This document shows positions 8,101-16,100 of a DNA stretch of 27,736 nt, in pieces (position 1 is the stretch's first letter; every line of letters begins with the position of its first letter). The notes under the pieces were generated by a model. The model ran no database searches. It was not told where the DNA came from and saw nothing but the letters and a program-made list of their open reading frames with translations. The translations under genes were made by a program, and so were the position numbers. Source of the DNA: a virus; the IMG/VR virus record IMGVR_UViG_3300040807_001643, positions 1 to 27,736 of that record. One strand, 5' to 3'.

Positions 8101-8642
8101 CCACCTCGTTCTGTTCGCTGATCTAATGCTAATAAAGGCTCAACTATTCCAGTAAGTCTACCATCTTCAGTTAAAGATATACCGGGCGGTAATTGGCCAT
8201 CTCCTTCTGCAATAAAATATTCTAACTCGTCTCCTGCAGAAATATCAGGATCTGTTGCTATTAATTGATAGTCTATTATTGAGTTATCGAGTATAAAAAG
8301 TTGTTCATTTGATCCTACTGGTAACAATCCTTCATTTGTTAACCAAACTGGTTCATCTGGTCCACTTACAACAATTTCTAAAGTTCTATCTTCAAATATA
8401 TCTTCATGATATACACGTATTGTAAATTTATATGACGTGTCTCTAATAACTTCGTATGCAGTTCCTACTATGTATAATCCTTCTAGTCTACATCCACGAG
8501 GTAAAGAACCCGAAATTAATTCAGCACTAGGATTTTGTAAATAAGAAACTAAAGGTAAGCGAATGCTTACTGTAGATCTTTCTATTAAAGTTGTAATTTT
8601 GTATCCAGTACCAACTGTCCAAATACTGCCAGGTTCTGCCAT
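5121..8642 (-). CDS. Large virion protein with Ig-like/cadherin-like (He_PIG type) domains
   Basis: A 1173-aa protein built of repeated beta domains. At least three segments show the putative-Ig (He_PIG) pattern: a W(L/I)T strand, a central Y-x-I/L strand, LPxGxxL, then DG-x-I/L-x-G. They lie at roughly residues 100-165 (LPPGISLTEDGRLTG), 280-360 (LPTGLNLDYSTGTITG) and 718-780 (LPNGMSLTYDGEIIG). Residues about 380-640 are a different mixed region. The last 100 residues are rich in Asn and aromatic residues. No signal peptide is present. Such proteins in marine T4-like phages are tail or baseplate adhesins that probably contact the host surface. The gene has its own late promoter (8665) and is followed after 11 bases by the sulfotransferase. 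Confidence 0.8.
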   Translation of the reverse strand: MAEPGSIWTVGTGYKITTLIERSTVSIRLPLVSYLQNPSAELISGSLPRGCRLEGLYIVGTAYEVIRDTSYKFTIRVYHEDIFEDRTLEIVVSGPDEPVWLTNEGLLPVGSNEQLFILDNSIIDYQLIATDPDISAGDELEYFIAEGDGQLPPGISLTEDGRLTGIVEPLLALDQRTERGGYDAAPYGNLPIDFAALSNNGYGSYFYDSEVFDFNTTTNQPKKLNRYYPFRVTVTDGDTFTTREFKIYLVGDDYLKSDNTLMHAGTGVFTSDATNVRTPVWLTPNNLGYKRADNFVILPIETIENDQLEGIVRYTLEDINNDGTPSVLPTGLNLDYSTGTITGYLPYQPAVVKDHKFTLRATRLTFDLETVEIFGTYYEDVLLGNSSFKIYKTDLTGLDDGVNDLLALRGRQILIKNRLYNVINVDDSNTDYDVIFLDETLAPEISLVVSQTAKKGQSYFFANRLGLKEKEKYKNRTLKFSETEKYTIGSIVPYIEYDVVQISPQNNPIFPYYAPSNIEIGESYFVDDYVIYDENLGGNGFIYKCVEAHTTEAQIDGDGDFILDANGNQQIIFEGAKWTQVAETLEELSLSNRLTVTRQAIQREYGGPVYITAKDDRVWNVKLPSTSLTRIKQNISQFFKGADSSDFRIDLIRDNEDRIELDINLQSNLNQGRNIGIALFQKDFFSKNIVISNRDEVDIPSSIKTFELKTIGEIDSTIAWITDSDLGTIAANLQSTLSVKAESTVPDTKMIYSIVSGKLPNGMSLTYDGEIIGVPRQYQNSDGLGLTYFDGDATWDGSFPGDTLFDRQFKFTVQARDRFNYATLTREFVLVVEDNDNTKYTKIYMKPMLKEIERSYLQSFTSNSDIFEPEKIYRPQDPEFGIQTDLELLVYSGIEAKNINNFVSAAAKNHKRKKYILGSLQSAFAKLPGTNDVIYEVVYIPVIDPANATKGTTAKSFKINTTKQITVDSMLYNSKDDVTKTGAGYDALPIYGRNTIKFIQVDNNEIIIETKDQTLSVDADESDFEIVIRSTDNVTIELQVTDSEPYKIQPQPINTIKVDSNAINISQSKDNLKYISSLDNMRDNISTIGKTKRSYLPLWMRTPQVGLQELDYIPAIPLCYCKPGYAADIIRNLNGSNFDPKKLNYDIDRYIVKSANDKENETFILFANYQFNE

Positions 8643-8664
8643 ATTGTTTTTCCTTTTGTAACAG

Positions 8665-8672
8665 TATTTATC
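8665..8672 (-). promoter_or_regulatory. T4-type late promoter (GATAAATA)
   Basis: The minus-strand octamer GATAAATA, preceded by C, lies 23 bases before the ATG at 8642. It sits in the 35-base gap after the 242-aa fibre gene, so the big adhesin and the sulfotransferase can be expressed apart from the upstream fibres. Confidence 0.7.
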
Positions 8673-8677
8673 GAGCG

Positions 8678-9406
8678 TTAATCTGCGATTGCGCCTAGAT
8701 CAATTGTCCTTGGATCAGGAAGTGGGAATGTTCCAAAATCTACATCAGCATCTTCAATAAGCCAATCGATAATACCGTTTACTGTTCTTCCCATTTCTCC
8801 AAAATCAAAATAATTGTCAAAATAAGGTGCAATAGTAGAAGGATCGTAGCCATTTATTAAACCTGTGACATTACCTATAAGATTACCTGTAAAAGTATTT
8901 GCTTGAATGTTGTTAGCACTTAAAATATTATGAGCATCTGCATCCAAATCGCCACCTAGAGTAGGGTCTGTGTCTTGTATTACTCTAGTAGTCTTTGTAT
9001 TATCGATCCTCATAATTTTTGCAACAGGATCTATACTAGTTGATAAACCAACACCTGCATATAATTTAAATCTATCGGTTGTAGATAATGTCATCTCTTG
9101 ACGATTATTAGATTCTACTATTATTTCGTTAAATGACTCTGTTATATTTGATATTTGTATTTCTCCAGTAGGAGTAGCTTCTATACCAATTCCGTCGCCT
9201 GCACTAATACTTTTTAATTTAATATCATAGTTAACAATATTATCAAAAATACCCTCGCCAGATCCTAAATTAGTAACTGTTGTTTTTTCATTATCACGCA
9301 GATCAAGATCTTCAAAGTTTGCATTAACTTTTATAAATGCTTCACGGAGATCATCTCCTGTTCCATCATTTGCTATTTGCCCTATGTTAATTAATTCTAT
9401 AGCCAT
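8678..9406 (-). CDS. Tail-fibre-like virion protein, 242 aa
   Basis: Residues 1-35 carry the shared fibre N-terminus: a short strand (ELINIGQI), the turn NDGTGDDLREAF, then KVNANFEDL. The remainder is Thr/Asn/Ile-rich beta sequence. It includes DPTLGGDLDADAHNI near residues 148-162, a motif common in marine phage fibres, and it ends in DPRTIDLGAIAD. It is probably a short fibre or a connector that docks by its N-terminus and carries no own receptor-binding tip. A GGAG ribosome binding site precedes the ATG. It follows the 845-aa fibre gene after 11 bases and has no separate promoter, so the two are likely co-transcribed. Confidence 0.75.
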   Translation of the reverse strand: MAIELINIGQIANDGTGDDLREAFIKVNANFEDLDLRDNEKTTVTNLGSGEGIFDNIVNYDIKLKSISAGDGIGIEATPTGEIQISNITESFNEIIVESNNRQEMTLSTTDRFKLYAGVGLSTSIDPVAKIMRIDNTKTTRVIQDTDPTLGGDLDADAHNILSANNIQANTFTGNLIGNVTGLINGYDPSTIAPYFDNYFDFGEMGRTVNGIIDWLIEDADVDFGTFPLPDPRTIDLGAIAD

Positions 9407-9417
9407 TTATATCTCCG

Positions 9418-11955
9418 TTATAGATTTGCTAGTACCCATGCTTTAAATGCAGCATAGTCTCCAGCGCCATCTTGTAATGCTGTTTTTAGATCTTCAATAC
9501 TTACATAACCTGGTATAGTCCCAGTTAGTGCATCAACAAGAACAGTTGAATCGTCTGCAAAAACAGAACCTATCACATCAAATTTGTCGCCTTCTTGTAA
9601 AGCACTATCTGCAAGAGCACCTTGTGCTGATGTTGCAGCATCGATAATACCGTAACCTGCAAGCGTTGAAGGTGTTGACGTAAGATCGCCAAATGCTACA
9701 CTAGTTAAATATTCAGCGCCTGCATGATCTCCCCATCCGTATGCTGTATCCCAATTAGTGCTATCTTGTATATTTGCTTTAGGTATAATCCCATTTACAC
9801 TATCTACAAGTAATGTTGAATCGTCTGCAAAAATACTACCTTTAATGTCACCAGTTATGACGCCATTTACTGTAAATGAAGTACCTACAGTTCCATTAAT
9901 ATTAATTGTATCTGAAGTTAAGTTAATAGAATTATTAGTACCTTGAGGCCTAATTGTAATTGCATTATTAGACCCAACTGCTGTTGTAATTTGTATACTG
10001 TCGTCTGCTGTAATATTATTTGCAATAAGAGCACTTGCAAAACTTACAGTACCGTTTATTGTTGTTGTAATTCCTGCCCTACCAATATTAACAGCAGTAG
10101 CATTAGTTCCACCTATATCAAGTTCGGCCGAGTTGTCAATATCACCTGATAGATTAAATGTTGCGCCTGTAACTGTAACTCCTGATAAATCTAAAGTTGA
10201 ACCAGTATTAATATCTATAGTGTTAGTACCATTACCGATAGTTACTGTTCCACTTGTGCTTGTTCCGATGTTAATAGCACCCGAAGCAGCACCAATTATA
10301 CTAGTTGTACCTGTTGTTGCAATTTGTATATTACCAGAACTATCATTATAGCTTACACTACCAAACGATCCGCCCAAAGATATTGTGCCGCCATCTGATG
10401 GATTGATTTGTCCACCAATTATAATTGGAAGATCTGCGGTTGTAGCATTTATAGAGTTATTAACAGCATCTACTATAACTGTACTATCATCGGCAAATAC
10501 AGAACCTGTCATGTCACCAATCAAGTAACCTGTCACTATGCCTACTACAGGTCCTGTGTGTGTACCTGCAGAATCACCAGTTAGGTCACCTGTTACATCG
10601 CCAGTTACATTACCTGTAAGCGCACCTTCAAAACGAGTTGTTGCAGAAACAATGTTCCCATTTAAATTATTTGTTCCTGTAGTAAAATAACTATCAGCTT
10701 CACTCCAAACAAAAGATACGTTAGGATTGGTACCACGATCGATCTCAATTCCTGCTGTTCCTAATGATACTCCTGCACCAGTTTCACCTTCATTAAGTGT
10801 AATAATATTATCAGTGATGGTTGTATTAGTTGTTTCTACACTAGTAGTTGAACCTTGTACTGTTAGGTTTCCTACAACAATTACATTATCTTCAAATGTT
10901 GCTGTACCTGTTACATTTGGTGCTACAATTTTTCCGGCAACGCCGTCTATAATAACTGTACTGTTATCCGATACAACAGAACCAGTAAGGTCGCCTACAA
11001 ATCCGCCACTAGCTGTAATAGGTTCTGAAACATCACCTAGTAATCTAATTTTATTTGCATCAATATTAACTTCACCGTCTGCTAGTGCTGGAGAAATGTT
11101 AATAAGTTCTTGTAATGATGATCCATTAGTTGTTAGTACAAGTCCGCCTACACCTGTTATACTATCTTGTATAGTTAATCCAACTGCTTGAGCACCACTA
11201 AAAACAAATGTTCCGTTAACATCTACATTTGTAACTGTTAGGTCTCCAGCTACAATCTCGTTAGATTGAGTAAAATCGTTTTGAATATCTCCTAATACAA
11301 GTCCCGCTACACCGTCAATTATAACGGTAGAATCGTCAGCAACAACACTACCTTTAAGATCTGAGACAAACGGATCTGACCCAAATAACGTACCTAGAGT
11401 GTCATCTAGGTCAGCTGTCCTTAAAAATCCAATATCGTCTGTAAATTCAGATAGAAATTGCGGAGTACCTTGTAGTGCTGCATAAGTTATTTTACCTGTA
11501 GCATAATCAAAAACAACACTACCGGTTGTATCAACAAGACTACCAGCTAATTGATTAACTCTAATTTTATTAAATCTAAAGTTATCACTTCCTATGTTTT
11601 GCGATCCGTTATCAGTAGGAATAATATCACCACTTATATTAATACCTTCAACATCGATATTACCAATATCGCCTAACGGTCTAAATTCTATGCCGTTGCC
11701 CGCCGCATTAACTTTTACAAAATAATTTGCAGAGCCTGTAAAATTGTCTGGAGTGTCTACTAGATCAGAAAATTCAACAGGAGCAACAGTATTACCTCTA
11801 ACAAGAAGTTCTTGTGTGCTTATTGTACCAGCTGATGTAATATCGTTAACACTTGTTATGCTACTGTTAGTTAAATCAAGATTATCTCCGTCTGGCAATT
11901 CTTTAATTTTATTGCCGTCTGTAGTGTCTAGTACTAGGGGAAATCTATTTGCCAT
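9418..11955 (-). CDS. Repetitive tail fibre protein, 845 aa
   Basis: A Gly/Thr/Asn/Ser-rich, low-charge fibre. The N-terminus (MANRFPLVLDTTDGNKI) differs from the block shared by its neighbours. Residues about 58-95 contain FSDLVDTPDNFTGSAN, which also occurs in the 2644-aa fibre (FTDLSDTPNNYEGNEN). At least five copies of the module GS(V/I)(F/V)xDxSTxxxD(G/A/S)V are spread through the chain, and a central part is made of VTGDVTGDLTGD-type short repeats. The C-terminus ends in SIEDLKTALQDGAGDYAAFKAWVLANL, an amphipathic helix that may trimerise. This is probably a distal or whole-length fibre. A late promoter lies 25 bases upstream of the start. Confidence 0.8.
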   Translation of the reverse strand: MANRFPLVLDTTDGNKIKELPDGDNLDLTNSSITSVNDITSAGTISTQELLVRGNTVAPVEFSDLVDTPDNFTGSANYFVKVNAAGNGIEFRPLGDIGNIDVEGINISGDIIPTDNGSQNIGSDNFRFNKIRVNQLAGSLVDTTGSVVFDYATGKITYAALQGTPQFLSEFTDDIGFLRTADLDDTLGTLFGSDPFVSDLKGSVVADDSTVIIDGVAGLVLGDIQNDFTQSNEIVAGDLTVTNVDVNGTFVFSGAQAVGLTIQDSITGVGGLVLTTNGSSLQELINISPALADGEVNIDANKIRLLGDVSEPITASGGFVGDLTGSVVSDNSTVIIDGVAGKIVAPNVTGTATFEDNVIVVGNLTVQGSTTSVETTNTTITDNIITLNEGETGAGVSLGTAGIEIDRGTNPNVSFVWSEADSYFTTGTNNLNGNIVSATTRFEGALTGNVTGDVTGDLTGDSAGTHTGPVVGIVTGYLIGDMTGSVFADDSTVIVDAVNNSINATTADLPIIIGGQINPSDGGTISLGGSFGSVSYNDSSGNIQIATTGTTSIIGAASGAINIGTSTSGTVTIGNGTNTIDINTGSTLDLSGVTVTGATFNLSGDIDNSAELDIGGTNATAVNIGRAGITTTINGTVSFASALIANNITADDSIQITTAVGSNNAITIRPQGTNNSINLTSDTININGTVGTSFTVNGVITGDIKGSIFADDSTLLVDSVNGIIPKANIQDSTNWDTAYGWGDHAGAEYLTSVAFGDLTSTPSTLAGYGIIDAATSAQGALADSALQEGDKFDVIGSVFADDSTVLVDALTGTIPGYVSIEDLKTALQDGAGDYAAFKAWVLANL

Positions 11956-11979
11956 TCTCTAAAATCCTGTTATTTAATA

Positions 11980-11987
11980 TATTTATC
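11980..11987 (-). promoter_or_regulatory. T4-type late promoter (GATAAATA)
   Basis: The minus-strand octamer GATAAATA, preceded by C, lies 25 bases before the ATG at 11955 in the 40-base gap after the 332-aa fibre gene. It would drive the 845-aa and 242-aa fibres. Confidence 0.7.
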
Positions 11988-11995
11988 GTATCTGC

Positions 11996-12994
11996 TTAAA
12001 GCGCCGCTATCCTAGTTTGGAAATCCGTAAAGTCTATACTTGCTGCTGCTGCTGCTTTTATATCAGCTTTTAGTTGCTCTACACTAGGAATAACACCGTT
12101 CACGCCATCTACTAATGTTGTGCTGTCATCAGCAAATACACTACCAGTTAAGTCTCCATCTATTGTTCCTATTATTGGACCGCTTAATGCAATTCCGCCA
12201 TTGCCAGCGCCGTCGCCACCTAAAAGGCTTATGATACGTCCGCTTATAATTACGTCACCACCTTGCATGCCAGGTTCTGCAATACCGCCACTGAGCCATA
12301 AACCGCCACCGTTGCCATCTTCTAGTGTTGCACCGTAGATATCAAAGATGCTATCTGTGGTGGATACTTTAAATCCTCTCTCGCCTGGTGTAGATGCTGT
12401 ATTAAGATACAAAACCTCATCAGTAGTAGAAATAGTATTGTTGAGCACAGTGTTTTGTAGATTTATTTTACTATTCACACCATCTACTAATAGAGTGCTG
12501 TCATCAGCAAATACACTACCTTGTAAGTCACCTGTTAAATCTGTTAAATATCCGGCTGCACTATGATCGCCCCAACTAAAAGCCGTATCCCAATTAGTTG
12601 CTTCTGTGCCACTAATGTTTGCACTAGGAATAACACCGTTCACGCCATCTACTAATAGTGTGCTATCGTCGCCAAACACACTACCTACTGTATCTTGTAC
12701 TTCTGCAGGTGCTCCGCCATTTACAAGTAAAGCACCTCCTGCTGTAACTTCAATTCTAGCACCGTTTAAGTAGATAAAGTCTGCAACGTGTAAATCTGCC
12801 CATTGTTTAGCTGCACTTCCTAAATCAATTGTAGCATCTGAATCTGGCAAAACATCTGTTGTTGCTCCAGAAGGATTTCCCAAAGCAAGATACAATTCAT
12901 CAAAGTTATCGTTAACTTTGTCAAATGCAGTGCGTAACGGATCTCCATCACCTTTGTTTGGACTTGTTCCTAAATCAATTATTTGTTTTGCCAT
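11996..12994 (-). CDS. Tail fibre protein, 332 aa
   Basis: Starting at ATG 12994 gives MAKQIIDLGTSPNKGDGD as N-terminus. GGAG lies 6 bases upstream, so this start is better than the in-frame TTG at 13006, which overlaps that GGAG. Residues 4-36 carry the shared fibre block (GDGDPLRTAFDKVNDNFDEL). A Gly/Ala-rich beta body follows, with three copies of the GSVFxDDSTxLVDGVN module and a SWGDHSAAGYLT motif also found in the 845-aa fibre (YGWGDHAGAEYLT). The end, VEQLKADIKAAAAASIDFTD, looks like the C-terminal helix of the 845-aa protein. The two are therefore paralogues of different length. The gene start lies inside the 48-aa gene in another frame. Confidence 0.8.
   Translation of the reverse strand: MAKQIIDLGTSPNKGDGDPLRTAFDKVNDNFDELYLALGNPSGATTDVLPDSDATIDLGSAAKQWADLHVADFIYLNGARIEVTAGGALLVNGGAPAEVQDTVGSVFGDDSTLLVDGVNGVIPSANISGTEATNWDTAFSWGDHSAAGYLTDLTGDLQGSVFADDSTLLVDGVNSKINLQNTVLNNTISTTDEVLYLNTASTPGERGFKVSTTDSIFDIYGATLEDGNGGGLWLSGGIAEPGMQGGDVIISGRIISLLGGDGAGNGGIALSGPIIGTIDGDLTGSVFADDSTTLVDGVNGVIPSVEQLKADIKAAAAASIDFTDFQTRIAAL
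12082..12145. repeat. Intragenic DNA repeat in fibre gene, copy A
   Basis: Encodes a STTLVDGVNGVIPS-type module. Bases 12082-12116 (35 bases) are identical to 12622-12656, and bases 12121-12145 (25 bases) are identical to 12496-12520. Identity at DNA level, not only protein level, points to recent duplication or gene conversion. Confidence 0.8.
12478..12520. repeat. Intragenic DNA repeat in fibre gene, copy B
   Basis: The middle copy of the GSVFADDSTLLVDGVN module. Bases 12496-12520 are identical to 12121-12145 of copy A. The part to the left differs by a few bases. Confidence 0.75.
12622..12656. repeat. Intragenic DNA repeat in fibre gene, copy C
   Basis: A 35-base perfect direct repeat of 12082-12116, coding the LLVDGVNGVIPSA segment. 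The bases that follow (12657-12690) remain similar to copy A but carry several substitutions. Confidence 0.8.
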
Positions 12995-13121
12995 TTGGTG
13001 CTCCAAGTTGTACTCTTAATTTTCCAGCAGTTGCAACAACACGTCTTGGCTGCGGGTTTTTGTTGTCTACAGAAGCTTTTGCTCCTTTTTGAATCAATTT
13101 ATCTATATTTTTATTTTCCAT
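12975..13121 (-). CDS. 48-aa basic protein between two fibre genes
   Basis: A short reading frame starting at ATG 13121, with AGGA 9 bases upstream. Its start overlaps the stop of the 2644-aa fibre (TAATG), the same junction type as between many genes here. The product is basic and soluble (MENKNIDKLIQKGAKAS at the start, then PQPRRVVATAGKLR). Its last 20 bases run in another frame through the start of the 332-aa fibre gene, so translation would be coupled. Without it there would be an otherwise unusual 126-base gap between fibre genes. No family is recognised; a fibre-associated chaperone or assembly peptide is only a guess. Confidence 0.6.
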   Translation of the reverse strand: MENKNIDKLIQKGAKASVDNKNPQPRRVVATAGKLRVQLGAPNGKTNN

Positions 13122-16100
13122 TAGTGTTTTCCTACAACCACTTCAACAATTCCTCTATCCTGATCAGTTTTTTCGCTTATTGCTTTACCAAGCACTTGTC
13201 CTACGCCCGGGGAGTTGTTTACTATTGCATAACCTGGTACGGCACTTGTAACCAGCATATCGCCTTTCTTTACAGTTCCAATAACTTTACATGGTACTCT
13301 ACCTTGTAATGCTAATCCTACAACGTGATCACCTTCCAATGCACTATTCATCAAGTGTGCTGGGTTAGTTGTTACAACACCTGCTACACTGGTTTGTCCT
13401 TTAGCACTACACACTGTTACTTCTGCATCACCGCCAAATACAAGCACTGTACCTGGTTCATAGTCCGCATCACCTAAGTAGTTTTCTGCCAAGTCAGCAT
13501 AATATGCTTCAGTAGCAGTACCATGGAATGTTGTTGCATATACGTTTGCATATTTTAGTGATGTACTACCTATATCATAGGTATTGTCTGTATCAGGTAA
13601 TGCACCTGATGAACTAAATGTCATCGGAGATACACTTGAACTTGTAGCACTATCAGCAGTAATTATTGCAATTTCACCTACAAGTGATTTACCAGTATTA
13701 GCACCAATACCTATACCTGTTGATGCTGCGCCTTTTTCACCTGGTGCTTCAATGAAACTAGAATAAATCCAATCTACACCTAAATTGCTTTCGCCATTAA
13801 AGTTTGACAAACCTTGTAGTGTACTTTCTGCTACACCTGTTGCACCAATATTAACACTTCCTGAAATTTCTAAATCAGGAAATGTAGGAGCTACATATCC
13901 AGGATCAGCAGGTGCACCTACAGCAGGAGAGCCGCCAGCAGCTCTTAGTATTTCACCTTGCGAAGGAGTTTTAAAAATTACAGTTGTACCATCTAGCGAT
14001 AGTATTTCGTAACTTGCATCACCACCTAATATAAGTGAGTTAACTTGTATACTGCCATCGGCATCTGTTTTAACAATACTGTTAACTTCACCCGAAACAC
14101 TTACGTTAGAAATACCATAAGTACCTTCACCGGTTTTAATTAGTGCTTCACCTGGATCATCTGGTACTGTTAATTCAGTTACGAAGTCCGCATCTCCTAA
14201 GCCACCACCTTCTGAAATTATTGTGCTAAATGGAATTTGATCTATGTCATTATCTGAACTATCACCGCTCCAGTTTCCTAACACAGTACCATCATTTATT
14301 CTTTGTATTTTTTCTAATGGTAATTGGCCGTTGTCTATGCTTACCCAACCATCAGTAGTTGTAAATATACTTTCATCAAATGCAACAACACCTAAATCAT
14401 TTTGAGTAATACCTGTTGAACTTGCTCTTGTAGTTGCACTATTCAAGTTAAGCTTACTTTGAGAAATATTTGCTACACCATTTACATCGTCATTTACAAT
14501 AGAGTTTGGCTTTAATTGGAAATTTAGAGTTGTATATCTATCTGTTACAACACCAAATCCGTCTATAGTAACTTCTTTATTTGTTAACAGTTCTATATCA
14601 CTAGCTGGACTTTCAACACCGTTTACCCATTCATCAACAGGTCCGTCTACTACTAAACCTTCTGCACCGCCTGATACTAACAGTACATCAGGATCAGGCG
14701 AAGATCCAATCGGTTTACCGTCACTAAATGTTCCAGTAAGAGGTGTAAATGTTATTTCGGTTAAATCTCCTTCGTATCCTTCTACATTTTGTACATCTAC
14801 GATTGTTCCTGTAGCACCTGTAACGCTACCTGTAATTGTATCTCCTCGTTCAAAGGGTCCACTAACAATTGAACTTGCTAACACATAGAGTTTTTTATAC
14901 TCTGTTGATACTAGTAATTGGTTAGCGCCAAAGCTTTGATATTGCAAGCTTCTTAGATCTTTAATTTCGTCACTTAACCCACGACCGTCATCAACATATT
15001 TTTTAGTTGCAGCATCTGATTCAGAATTAGGTGCTTTTAGGTTTGTAATTGTATTACCAGCAGCGTTTAGATCGTCTGTCATTGGTACTGCGCCGTTTGG
15101 AGCAAGTACACCTGGACCTAGTTTGTTTGAAACAGGAGTACCGTTTACATCGTAACCTAGTCTTCTGTTAACATAACCACGTACAGCAAGTTCTGTTGGA
15201 ACAGTATCTGATGCGTTATCTGTCATCGCTGTGTCTGTTGAAAATTCAGTAATAACAACACCGCGTTTAAAGCCTAGTCCGTCAACATCTGATAGTGCAA
15301 GTGATGCACTAAATGTAACTGTACCAGTACCTTGGTCAACACTAAAGAATCTACCAACTCTAAAGATACCGTTTTGGTCTGTACTTACATAGAACACACG
15401 ACCTTTACCACGTTCGTCAACTTCTTTTGCTTGATCTTTTGAAGCTGGTTCACCAAAAATAACTGTAGGATAATTGGATTCATTAAAACCGCCTGAACCA
15501 ACATCTAAGAAATCATGTGATGTAGCACGACAAGTTGAAATATTAACTGTTACTGTTCCTTCGGCGCCAGCTTTTAGACCTGCTCTAATTGTTACAGTTT
15601 CTGACCCTAATACAACAGGAGAGCCTAATCCCTCTTCTAATCCACCTGGATTAGAATAATCTTCTAAATTAATACTGTCAATTACTGCAATGTCGACAAT
15701 TACATATTCATTGTCTTCGGCTAACGGAACTTCTGTATTAGTTCCATCTACTCCTCTTGCATTATACACATAAAACTTTTTACCACTCCATGTAAATATA
15801 GGAGCTTCTTGTAAGTTTTCTACTGTCCAACCAATCGGTCTATTAGCTTCAGGAGTTCTAGCATTATTATTCAATCTAGAAATTTCATTATCATCTAGTG
15901 TTGGTTGTACTGCAAGAACTCTGTCTCCAATTGTGCCGCCTTTGGTTGTTCCTAATCCTGCTAGAGGAATTTCTTGGGCTTTTGCACTATCTATAATCAA
16001 TCTAATATAATCATATGAACTATCAAAACCTGATTGTAATTGATCATTTTCTAATTCATTGCCTAGACTATCTGATGTTAAGAAACTAATACTTCTATAA

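Noticed and set aside
9758-11191. Plus-strand open frames of up to 154 aa opposite the fibre genes
   Set aside because: They are Pro/Val/Ser-rich antisense reflections of Gly/Thr/Asn repeats, without ribosome binding sites or recognisable domains.
12995-13006. TTG start at 13006 for the 332-aa fibre
   Set aside because: It overlaps the GGAG that is well placed for ATG 12994, and the shared fibre N-terminus begins right after that ATG.
13121-13500. Peptidase S74-type intramolecular chaperone at the end of the giant fibre
   Set aside because: The SDxRLK-type signature of S74 is absent; the C-terminal domain fits another fibre-end family better.
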